From assembly GCA_021613375.1 (NCBI GenBank), contig CM038720.1:5604462-5668461 (forward strand): a stretch of DNA of 64,000 bases, in the 5' to 3' direction. This document shows, in pieces, positions 20,144-30,215 of the stretch. Below the pieces are notes generated by a model. The model had not been told where the DNA came from. It ran no database searches and saw only the letters and a list, made by a program, of their open reading frames with translations. Position 1 is the first letter of the stretch, and every line of letters starts with the position of its first letter. The position numbers and the translations under genes are program-made. The stretch is from Megaleporinus macrocephalus (Eukaryota; Chordata; Actinopteri; Characiformes; Anostomidae).

Positions 20144-23100
20144 GACTCTCCCTGTATCACTAGTTTGTCGCTATCATTGACTCTCCCTGTATCACTAGTT
20201 TGTCGCTATCATTGGCTCTCCTTCTATCACTAGCTTGTCACTATCATTGACTCTCCCTCTGTCACTAGCTTGTCACTATCATTGACTCTCCCTCTATCAT
20301 TAGCTTGTCACTATCATTGACTCTCCCTCTATCACTAGTTTGTCACTATCATTGACTCTCCCTCTATCACTAGCTTGTCACTATCATTGACTCTCCCTCT
20401 ATCACTAGCTTGTCACTATCATTGACTCTCCCTCTATCACTAGTTTGTCACTATCATTGACTCTCCCTCTATCACTAGTTTGTCACTATCATTGACTCTC
20501 CCTCTATCACTAGCTTGTCACTATCATTGACTCTCCCTCTATCACTAGCTTGTCACTATCATTGACTCTCCCTCTATCACTAGCTTGTCGCTATCATTGA
20601 CTCTCCCTCTATCACTAGCTTGTCTCTATCATTGACTCTCCCTCTATCACTAGCTTGTCACTATCATTGACTCTCCTTCTATCACTAGCTTGTCACTATC
20701 ATTGACTCTCCCTCTATCACTAGTTTGTCACTATCATTGACTCTCCCTCTATCACTAGCTTGATGCTATCATTGACTCTCCCTCTATCACTAGTTTGTCG
20801 CTATCATTGACTCTCCCTCTATCACTAGCTTGTCACTATCATTGACTCTCCTTCTATCACTAGCTTGTCACTATCATTGACTCTCCCTCTATCACTAGCT
20901 TGTCGCTATCATTGACTCTCCCTCTATCACTAATTTGTCACTATCATTGACTCTCCCTGTATCACTAGCTTGTCGCTATCATTGACTCTCCCTCTATCAC
21001 TAGTTTGTCACTATCATTGACTCTCCCTGTATCACTAGCTTGTCGCTATCATTGACTCTCCCTCTATCACTAGTTTGTCACTATCATTGACTCTCCCTCT
21101 ATCACTAGTTTGTCACTATCATTGACTCTCCCTCTATCACTAGCTTGTCACTATCATTGACTCTCCCTCTATCACTAGCTTGTCACTATCATTGACTCTC
21201 CCTCTATCACTAGCTTGTCGCTATCATTGACTCTCCCTCTATCACTAGCTTGTCTCTATCATTGACTCTCCCTCTATCACTAGCTTGTCACTATCATTGA
21301 CTCTCCTTCTATCACTAGCTTGTCACTATCATTGACTCTCCCTCTATCACTAGTTTGTCACTATCATTGACTCTCCCTCTATCACTAGCTTGACGCTATC
21401 ATTGACTCTCCCTCTATCACTAGTTTGTCGCTATCATTGACTCTCCCTCTATCACTAGCTTGTCACTATCATTGACTCTCCTTCTATCACTAGCTTGTCA
21501 CTATCATTGACTCTCCCTCTATCACAAGCTTGTCGCTATCATTGACTCTCCCTCTATCACTAATTTGTCGCTATCATTGACTCTCCCTGTATCACTAGCT
21601 TGTCGCTATCATTGACTCTCCCTCTATCACTAGCTTGTCGCTATCATTGACTCTCCCTCTATCACTAGCTTGTCACTATCATTGACTCTCCCTCTATCAC
21701 TAGCTTGTCACTATCATTGACTCTCCCTCTGTCACTAGCTTGTCACTATCATTGACTCTCCCTCTATCACTAGTTTGTCACTATCATTGACTCTCCCTCT
21801 ATCACTAGTTTGTCACTATCATTGACTCTCCCTCTATCACTAGTTTGTCACTATCATTGACTCTCCCTCTATCACTAGCTTGTCGCTATCATTGACTCTC
21901 CCTCTATCACTAGTTTGTCGCTATCATTGATTCTCCCTCTATCACTAGCTTGTCACTATCATTGACTCTCCTTCTATCACTAGCTTGTCACTATCATTGA
22001 CTCTCCCTCTGTCACTAGCTTGTCACTATCATTGACTCTCCCTCTATCACTAGTTTGTCACTATCATTGACTCTCCCTCTATCACTAGTTTGTCACTATC
22101 ATTGACTCTCCCTCTATCACTAGTTTGTCACTATCATTGACTCTCCCTCTATCACTAGCTTGTCGCTATCATTGACTCTCCCTCTATCACTAGTTTGTCG
22201 CTATCATTGATTCTCCCTCTATCACTAGCTTGTCACTATCATTGACTCTCCTTCTATCACTAGTTTGTCGCTATCATTGACTCTCCCTCTATCACTAGTT
22301 TGTCACTATCATTGACTCTCCCTCTATCACTAGTTTGTCGCTATCATTGACTCTCCTTCTATCACTAGCTTGTCGCTATCATTGACTCTCCCTCTATCAC
22401 TAGCTTGTCGCTATCATTGACTCTCCCTCTATTACTAGCTTGTCGCTATCATTGACTCTCCCTCTGTCACTAGCTTGTCGCTATCATTGACTCTCCCTCT
22501 GTCACTAGCTTGTCGCTATCATTGACTCTCCCTCTATCACTAGCTTGTCACTATCATTGACTCTTCCTCTATTACTAGCTTGTCGCTATCATTGACTCTT
22601 CCTCTATTACTAGCTTGTCGCTATCATTGACTCCCCCTCTGTCACTAGCTTGTCGCTATCATTGACTCTCCCTCCGTGACTAGCTTGTCGCTATCATTGA
22701 CTCTTCCTGTATCACTAGCTTGTCGCTATCATTGACTCTCCCTCTGTCACTTGCTTGTCGCTATCATTGACTCTTCCTCTATTACTAGCTTGTCACTATC
22801 ATTGACTCTTCCTCTATTACTAGCTTGTCGCTATCATTGATTCTCCCTCTATCACTAGCTTGTCGCTATCATTGACTCTCCCTCTGTCACTAGTTTGTCG
22901 CTATCATTGACTCCCCCTCCGTCACTAGCTTGTCGCTATCATTGACTCTTTCTCTATTACTAGCTTGTCGCTATCATTGACTCTTCCTCTATTACTAGCT
23001 TGTCGCTATCATTGACTCTCCCTCTGTCACTAGCTTGTCGCTATCATTGACTCTCCCTCTATCACTAGCTTGTCGCTATCATTGACTCTTCCTCTATTAC

Positions 23101-23774
23101 TAGCTTGTCGCTATCATTGACTCTCCCTCTATCACTAGCTTGTCGCTATCATTGACTCTCCCTCTATCGCTAGCTTGTCGCTATCATTGACTCTTCCTCT
23201 ATTACTAGCTTGTCGCTATCATTCACTCTCCCTCTGTCACTAGCTTGTCGCTATCATTGACTCTTCCTCTATTACTAGCTTGTCGCTATCATTGACTCTT
23301 CCTCTATTACTAGCTTGTCGATATCATTGACTCTCCCTCTATCACTAGCTTGTTGCTATCATTGACTCTCCTTCCATCACTAGCTTGACGCTATCATTGA
23401 CTCTCCTTCCATCACTAGCTTGTTGCTATCATTGATTCCCCCTGTATTACTAGCTTGTTGCTATCATTCACTCTCCCTCTGTCACTAGCTTGTCGCTATC
23501 ATTGACTCTTCCTCTATTACTAGCTTGTCGCTATCATTGACTCTTCCTCTATTACTAGCTTGACGCTATCATTGACTCTCCCTCATTCACTAGCTTGTTG
23601 CTATCATTGACTCTCCCTCTGTCACTAGCTTGTTGCTATCATTGACTCTCCCTCCATCACTAGCTTGTTGCTATCATTGATTCCCCCTGTATTACTAGCT
23701 TGTTGCTATCATTGACTCTTCCTCTATATCTAGTTTGTCGCTAACATTGACTCTCTTTCTATCACTAGCTTGTC
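20144..23774. repeat. 35-bp minisatellite, about 104 copies
   Basis: Head-to-tail array with period 35; the unit spans GACTCTCCCTCTATCACTAG and CTTGTCACTATCATT. Variants (T/C at CTAGYTTG, A/G at TGTCRCTATC, CTTC for CCTC) fall in blocks: a marker TGTCTCTATC at about 20621 and 21251 is 630 bp (18 units) apart, and the GTCACTAGC variant at 21731 and 22011 is 280 bp (8 units) apart, so stretches were copied as larger units. The right third, after about 22550, is more diverged (CTCTTCCTCTATTAC). There is no conserved open frame. Confidence 0.97.
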
Positions 23775-24766
23775 CTCAGACATAACAGACACACTGAGAG
23801 ACATATGGATGGATAGAAGCATAGCTAGCTGGGTTGCTCAGACTAGAAGAGCAGACAGAGCCATGTTAGCCTTGTGATTGGTCAGGGTTATGCTGACCAG
23901 ACCCTAACCAATTTTAGAACAAATCATTGAACATTGAGAGAGGAGCCATCCTGGAGAAATACAGGCAACATTTATGATTTTGTGAAGGTGTTCATCGAAT
24001 ATACCTTTTTTATGTACACTGCCGCCAGAAAAATCAAGTTTAACTTAGTCTGAAAAAATCATAGGCTCTTTTTCTCGGTTTGTGTTTATTCAGAGAAACC
24101 AAGAATTCACGATGTGCTGTACATTTGTTACTCTGGCTGTTTACACAGGACAGTAAAACGCTATTACATTTTGTTAAACTCCGTTTTTTATTTTGCTTTA
24201 GCTTTTAATCCATTATGTGATGATTAATATTTATGAAAAAATACACATTTCCCTTATTGAATAAAGATTCCTTCATGTGGATGCAGCTATGGATAGTGAA
24301 ATATTTAATTTTCTATACCTAAATATTTGATTTATAACATAATACATAACATATATAATGTATTAACTCTATTAACTCTATATATATAACTCTATTCTAT
24401 TACAGTTTTTATGATGTAATGGTCAGCGTGTGGGTAGTGGTTGATTGGTGTATATTAGAGAGACCAAGAATTCATTATGTGCTGTACATTTGACACTCTC
24501 ACTCTGTATGCAGAAAAAGAGAAAGGGCGAGAGATAGAGAGAGAGTTCAGTTATATGGCTGATCAATATATATGTTTTTGCCCTGTTATATATATATATG
24601 TTACTAGTACATTAATAAAGGCCTTCTGTTTATGCTTCAGCTGCTATTTGGCATTCAAGACATGACTTGCCTTATTCTCTTACACTGAGGTACACAGTAT
24701 TTATTAAAATATTGACTACAGTTTTATATTATACTATGAATTACAAAATGAAGGAAGGGTGTGAAG
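23775..24766. other. 3' flank of the TAAR at 24767-25789
   Basis: AT-rich non-coding DNA. Two partial copies of the motif ACCAAGAATTCA followed by ATGTGCTGTACATTTG (about 24098 and 24461) match a piece of the 3' flanks of the first TAAR genes (about 5250 and 11970), so the flank was partly duplicated here. Confidence 0.5.
24700..24705 (-). terminator. Poly(A) signal of TAAR 24767-25789
   Basis: AATAAA on the minus strand, 62 bp past the stop codon, in a context like that of the first TAAR genes. Confidence 0.45.
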
Positions 24767-25789
24767 TTACACATGTTCTGGAAACAAATAAAACCTTGAA
24801 GATGAGGATTTAAATATTCTACAACATATAAGAAACTTAGCTGATTCTCTGAACCATGGATAGAAAATGGCATATATCAGTGGATTCACAGAAGAATTAA
24901 TATATATTAGCCAGCCAAACACAATCCAGATTATAGACTCAGATGTGACACTTTCAACCGACAGAGAACTCACATAAAACGGTATCCAGCAAGCTAGATA
25001 AACAAAAATGACAATCCCCAGCGTTCTTGCTGCTTTGGTTTCAGAAGAACTTTGAACTTTGGCTCCATGTTTTACTGAAGCAACATTCGACACAGCTCTA
25101 ACAGCTTTAGCTTGACGTCTCGCCACATGAAAAATGATTGCATACAAGACCAGTATAACAGAGCAGGGGGCTACAAAGAAAAGTACAAGGTCAATAAACA
25201 CCCAGGAAAATTTGACAAACACAACACACTCGCCATGGCACCTGGAGGAGATCTGAGATGGAAGAAGATTGTCGTTGAAATAATAATACATGAAAGCATA
25301 CAAAACACAAAAGGACCAGCCTAGAATGATGAAAATAGACATTTTACACACTGTGATTCTCGTGGAGTACAGCAGAGGATCACTGACCGCGATGTACCGA
25401 TCAACTGCAATCAGAGTCAGGTTATAGAGAGATGCTGCAATTAAAAGGCCATTCATCATTGAAAAAACACAGCATCCCATTTTTCCCAAATACCAACAAG
25501 AATCAATCAGTCGCATCATATTCACAGGCATAATGATCAGTCCCACGAGAAGATCCGCCACAGCTAGAGAGAGGATAAGCAGGTTGCTTGGAGTGTGGAG
25601 CTGCTTGAAGTGAGAGATGGAGATGATCACCAGCAAGTTAAGAAACACTGTAAACACAGATATACATGAGAGAAAAATATACAGAAATATATTCATAGGT
25701 CCTGTTTGTATTTGCTTCCTGCAAGATGAGTTGTTGTCGGGGAAGCAGTATTGAATGGTCATGTTTTGTTGGTGCTTAGCATAGTCCAT
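24767..25789 (-). CDS. TAAR olfactory receptor, N3.32 / D5.42 type
   Basis: Complete single-exon receptor of 340 residues. Starts MDYAKHQQN, shared with 28348-29364 and 35492-36514, the three forming one subgroup. Seen: glycosylation sites NMT and NNSS, N-terminal Cys pair, N1.50, D2.50, C3.25 in GCCVFSM, Asn113 at 3.32, DRYIAV, Asp200 at 5.42, CWIPF, Tyr at 7.43 (WLIYINSSVNP) and the TM7 signature ending YPWF. TM4 has GWSFCVLYAFMYYY. Predicted olfactory amine receptor using the TM5 aspartate. Upstream DNA is the diverged ~32-bp repeat shared with its two subgroup members. Confidence 0.95.
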   Translation of the reverse strand: MDYAKHQQNMTIQYCFPDNNSSCRKQIQTGPMNIFLYIFLSCISVFTVFLNLLVIISISHFKQLHTPSNLLILSLAVADLLVGLIIMPVNMMRLIDSCWYLGKMGCCVFSMMNGLLIAASLYNLTLIAVDRYIAVSDPLLYSTRITVCKMSIFIILGWSFCVLYAFMYYYFNDNLLPSQISSRCHGECVVFVKFSWVFIDLVLFFVAPCSVILVLYAIIFHVARRQAKAVRAVSNVASVKHGAKVQSSSETKAARTLGIVIFVYLACWIPFYVSSLSVESVTSESIIWIVFGWLIYINSSVNPLIYAIFYPWFRESAKFLICCRIFKSSSSRFYLFPEHV

Positions 25790-25870
25790 CCGTGATAGAT
25801 GTAGCTCAGATGGTTATGATTAATGGAACCTTTAGTTCTAGGCTATGCAGGTTTACTCTCTTGAAGTGCC

Positions 25871-25914
25871 TTTTTATAGAGAGTTATAAACCCTCCCACT
25901 GACGTATGATTGGA
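25871..25914 (-). promoter_or_regulatory. Conserved TAAR core promoter block (24767-25789)
   Basis: A true CCAAT box (CCAATCATACGTCAGTGGGA), then GGGTTTATAA and TATAAAAAGG on the minus strand. TATA about 86 bp upstream of the ATG. TACGTCA resembles a CRE half site. Confidence 0.65.
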
Positions 25915-25944
25915 TGTTTTGCCTCAGCAGAAAAATATTGTAAT

Positions 25945-26515
25945 CTCTTTTCCCATCAAATGTGACTACAAACTGATCAGACGTTATATATTTATATTTT
26001 CTTACAAACCAGAAAGTTCTGTCCTACATCTCTTCCCTGCCTGACAAATCAACCAGGAAGTTCTTCATCTGCCTCACAAATAAAACTTGAATCTATTCCC
26101 TGCCTCAAAATCTAGTTTGATGGTTCCTCAGCAAGAAACTAATCACATTTGTGTGCCTTAGAAACTAATCAGACATTTATTCCCCTGTTCCACACACTAA
26201 TCAGACGTTACTTCCCTGGCCTCACAAACTAATTGTACATTTCATCCCTTGCTTTAAAATCTTTCCCTGCTTCACTTTTCTAATCAGGCATCTTTTCCCC
26301 TGTCTCAAAACTAATCTCATATTTTCTTTTCCTGCTTTGAAAATTTATTAGACGTCTATTTCCCTACATCTTTTCTTGCCTCAAAATTTCTTCCACTGCT
26401 TTCCAATCCAATCACACATTCCTTTCCCTGCCTCACAAACAAATCTCACATTTTCCCCCTCATTTCTACCTAATCAGAAATTTCCCCATGGCTCACAAAG
26501 TAGTCAGACATCTAA
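25945..26515. repeat. Diverged ~32-bp tandem repeat upstream of a TAAR, copy 1
   Basis: C/T-rich DNA built from loosely repeated units around CTAATCAGACATTT and CCCTGCCTCACAAA, about 30-33 bp each. The beginning (CAAATGTGACTACAAACTGA) is the same as at 29530, so it was duplicated together with the neighbouring gene. Confidence 0.6.
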
Positions 26516-26559
26516 AATTGTCTAGGTCCTCCATTGATTTGTTCTTTTGGGCTAATGCT

Positions 26560-26860
26560 AAATGCTAACATCTCTGCTAGAAAATCTATTGCAGCAAAAG
26601 TCGAAATCCCAGCATCATCGGGCGAAGGCGGGGTACATCTTGGACAGGTTGCCAGTCCATCACATGGCCACACTATGGGCCACCTATGGGCAGTTTAGAG
26701 TGACCAAGCAACCTAACATGCATGTGTTTGGACTGTGGGAGAAAACCGGAATACCTGGAGGAACCCTCTCAAACACGGAGATAACATACACACTCTACAC
26801 AGAACCACCCGGACCAGGAATCCAACCCAGATCATCTTACTGTGAGGAGAGAGTGCTGAC
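26560..26860. repeat. Dispersed fish repeat, 3' part
   Basis: Contains the widely dispersed fish sequence recognisable by GGTACA...GGACAGGTTGCCAGTCCATC, GGCAGTTTAGAGTGACCAA, TTTGGACTGTGGGAG and ACCA..CCGGACCAGGAATC. I know this family from many fish genomes but cannot assign its class here. Its last ~20 bp seed the array that follows. Confidence 0.6.
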
Positions 26861-27496
26861 CACTACACCACCATACTGACCACTACACCACCGTACTAAC
26901 CACTACACCACCATACTAACCACTACACCACCATACTAACCACTACACCACCGTACTAACCACTACACCACCATACTGACCACTACACCACCATACTAAC
27001 CACTACACCACCATACTAACCACTACACCACCATACTAACCACTACACCACCGTACTAACCACTACACCACAATACTAACCACTACACCACCATACTAAC
27101 CACTATACCACCATACTAACCACTACACCACCATACTAACCACTACACCACAATACTAACCACTACACCACCGTACTAACCATTACACCACAATACTAAC
27201 CACTACACCACCATACTAACCACTACACCACCGTACTAACCACTACACCACAATACTAACCACTGCACCACCGTACTAACCACTACACCACCGTACTAAC
27301 CACTACACCACCATACTAACCACTACACCACCATACTAACCACTACAATACCATACTGATCACTACACCACCATACTAACTACTACACCACCATACTAAC
27401 CACTACACCACCATACTAACCACTACACCACCATACTGATCACTACACCACCGTGCCGATCACTACACCACCATACTGACCACTACACCACCGTGC
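26861..27496. repeat. 20-bp minisatellite, about 32 copies
   Basis: Unit CACTACACCACCATACTAAC with few variants (GTACTAAC, ATACTGAC). The left unit is the natural end of the dispersed repeat and the right edge CCACCGTGCTGCC is its usual terminus, so the array grew inside the repeat's end. Confidence 0.95.
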
Positions 27497-28347
27497 TGCC
27501 AGAATTTGATTCCGACTTTCCAAATATATACATATCAAAGCACACAAGGCAAACATTGTTTAAGCAACACTGTTTGTTTTATGGAATGTGAAATGGTGAT
27601 ATTGATCTGCAATGACTCTCATATCTCTAGACACACCCGGCATTAAGATTAATTCTTGTGACCTCAACAACACTCTTTGTTGTATCCTGTAGAGAAATGT
27701 CAGCTGGTCATCTCAGGCATTATGTCAGGAGGCACACTGGTCTTTGCTCACTGAGTTTGCATGAATGTTTTATACTTTGTCTCTCCAACCACTTCCATTC
27801 AGCCTGCATCTGTTTGATTTTAGTTCCCTTTTAATAGGATCTTGTATGTTTTTAGCTACTGCTTTGCAGTTCTTGCTCTTTTCATTTTTTTATCAACGGG
27901 ACTGTTCATATATAGTTTTAAAATCGCTGTTCTTTTATTTATTAATCAGGCCACAGTCTTAATGCATGCCCGGTTGCAGGGCAAGAGTGTTTGGCCGAGA
28001 TGTTGCTCCTCCCCACAATCTGGCATACACATAAGGAGGTAATACAGTCTTTGGTTTATTGTCAAACCAAAATAAAATGGTAAATGTTACCCAGTGCCAC
28101 ACTAGGTAAAGTTATATATACATCAGATCTGAGGAGAGACTGGATCTTATTTATTTGCAGGTTCTTACATGTTCAGGAAACATAGTGGCTGGATTAAAAT
28201 TACAGCAGCATTCCCAAAAAGCAAAATGAGTCATCAACATCAAGTTAGTGTATCTTCCTCCAGCAGCCTTGCTGCCACTCTCTACAAGAACGTTTCTTAA
28301 TAAATACAATTAAATAAAAAATACAAATGTTAGATCAGTGATAGAAG
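27497..28347. other. 3' flank of the TAAR at 28348-29364 (duplicated at 34857-35491)
   Basis: Non-coding. From about 27665 on it matches 34857-35491 (CAACAACACTCTTTGTTGT through TCCTCCAGCAGCCTTGCTGC) at about 90%. No gene is seen. Confidence 0.55.
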
Positions 28348-29364
28348 TTACAAATGTTCTAAAAACAAATGAAACCTTGAAGATGAAGATTTAAATATTT
28401 TACAAGCTATAAGAAACTTAGAGGATTCTCGAAACCATGGATAGAAAATAGCATATATCAGAGGATTCACAGAGGAGTTAATGTATAGTAGCCAGCCAAA
28501 CACAGACCACACCACTGACTCGGACGTGACACTTTCAACTGCCAGAGAACTCACATAAAACGGTATCCAGCACGCTAGATAAACAAAAATGACGATCCCC
28601 AGCGTTCTTGCTGCTTTGGTTTCAGAAGAACTTTGAATTTTGGCTCCATGCTTGTGTGAGGCAGTGTTTTTTACAGCTCTAACAGCTTTAGCTTGACGTC
28701 TCGCCACATGAAAAATGATTGCATACAAGACCAGTATAACAGAGCAAGGGGCTACAAAGAAAACTACAAGGTCAATAATCACCCAGGAAAATTTTACTAA
28801 CACTACACACTCGCCATGGCACCTGGAGGAGATCTGAGATGGAAGAAGATTGTCATTGAAGTAAAAATACATGATAACAAAGACTAGACAAAAAGACCAG
28901 CTTAGAATTATGAACACAAACATTTTACACACTGTGATTCTCGTGGAGTACAGCAGAGGATCACTGACTGCCATATACCGGTCAACTGCAATCAGAGTCA
29001 GGTTATAGAGAGACGCTGAAGTTAAATGGGCATTGATCACAGAAACAATACAGCATCCCATTTTTCCCAAATACCAACAAGAATCTATAAGTCCCATTAT
29101 TTTCACTGGCATAACAAACAGTCCCACGAGAAGATCTGCTACAGCTAGAGAGAGGATGAGCAGGTTAGTTGGAGTGTGGAGCTGCTTGAAGTGAGAGATG
29201 GAGATGATCACCAGCAGGTTCAGAAACACAGTGCATACAGATACACATGAGAGAAAAATATACAGAAATATATTCATAGGTTCTGCTCGTATTTCCTTCC
29301 TGCAAGATGAGTTGTTGTAAGGGAAGCAGTATTGAATGTTTTGTTGGTGCTTAGCATAGTCCAT
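28348..29364 (-). CDS. TAAR olfactory receptor, N3.32 / D5.42 type
   Basis: Complete single-exon receptor of 338 residues. Two residues shorter than its closest relatives because the N-terminus reads MDYAKHQQNIQYC, losing the first NMT glycosylation site; N17-18 in YNNSS remain. Seen: N-terminal Cys pair, D2.50, C3.25, Asn111 at 3.32, DRYMAV, Asp198 at 5.42, CWIPF, Tyr at 7.43, and the TM7 signature YPWFRES. The sequence is a mosaic: TM3-TM5 (VFVIMYFYF) match the receptors at 1-525 and 5746-6765, while N-terminus, TM6-TM7 and flanks match 35492-36514, which suggests gene conversion. Predicted olfactory amine receptor. Confidence 0.95.
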   Translation of the reverse strand: MDYAKHQQNIQYCFPYNNSSCRKEIRAEPMNIFLYIFLSCVSVCTVFLNLLVIISISHFKQLHTPTNLLILSLAVADLLVGLFVMPVKIMGLIDSCWYLGKMGCCIVSVINAHLTSASLYNLTLIAVDRYMAVSDPLLYSTRITVCKMFVFIILSWSFCLVFVIMYFYFNDNLLPSQISSRCHGECVVLVKFSWVIIDLVVFFVAPCSVILVLYAIIFHVARRQAKAVRAVKNTASHKHGAKIQSSSETKAARTLGIVIFVYLACWIPFYVSSLAVESVTSESVVWSVFGWLLYINSSVNPLIYAIFYPWFRESSKFLIACKIFKSSSSRFHLFLEHL

Positions 29365-29444
29365 CCGAGATAGATGTAGATCAGATGGTTATGATTAATG
29401 GAACCTTTAGTTCTAGGTTATCCAGGTTTACTCTCTTGAAGTGC

Positions 29445-29488
29445 CTTTTTATAGAGAGTTATAAACCCTCCCACTGACGTATGATTGG
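29445..29488 (-). promoter_or_regulatory. Conserved TAAR core promoter block (28348-29364)
   Basis: CCAATCATACGTCAGTGGGA, then GGGTTTATAA and TATAAAAAGG on the minus strand. TATA about 86 bp before the ATG. Practically identical to the block at 25871. Confidence 0.65.
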
Positions 29489-29519
29489 ATGTTTTGCCTC
29501 AGCAGAAAAATGTTGTAAT

Positions 29520-30215
29520 CTCTTTTCCCATCAAATGTGACTACAAACTGATCAGACGTTATATATTTATATTTTCTTACAAAGCAGAAATTTCTGTCCC
29601 ACATTACATATTAATCTCTTACTCTGCATCACAAATGAATCAGCCTTTCTTATCCTGCCTCAAACTAATCAGACATTCAAGTTCCTGCCTCACAAAATAA
29701 TCAGACATTTTTCCCCTCCTTCACAAACGAATCAGACATCTCTTCCCTGCCTAACAAATCAACCAGGAAGTTCTTCATCTGCCTCACAAATAAAACTTGA
29801 ATCTATTCCCTGCCTTAAAATCTAGTTTGATGGTTCTTCCTCAGCAAGAAACTAATCACATTTTTGTTCCACACACTAATCAGACGCTACTTCCCTGGCC
29901 TCACAAACTAATTGTACATTTCATCTCCTGCTTTAAAATCTTTCCCTGCTTCACTTTTCTAATCAGACATCTTTTCTTTTGCCTCACAAACTAATCAGGC
30001 ATCTCTTCCCCTGCCTCAAAACGTATCTGATATTATCTTTCCCTTGTTAATAAAACTATTAGACATCTAGTTCCCTGCATCTTTTCTTCCACTGCTTTCC
30101 AAACCAATCAGACATTCCTTTCCCTGCCTCACAAACAGATCTCACATATTTCCCCTCATTTCTACCTAATCAGAAATTTCCCCATAGCTCACAAAGTAGT
30201 CGGACATCTAAAATT
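29520..30215. repeat. Diverged ~32-bp tandem repeat upstream of a TAAR, copy 2
   Basis: Same family as 25945-26515, with long co-linear stretches (CCAGGAAGTTCTTCATCTGC, AATTGTCTAGGTCCTCCATT) showing that the two regions are duplicates. Confidence 0.6.

Noticed and set aside
20144..23774. Array of ~35-bp repeats resembling CRISPR repeat length
   Set aside because: Units are directly adjacent with no unique spacers, and the DNA is vertebrate. It is a minisatellite.
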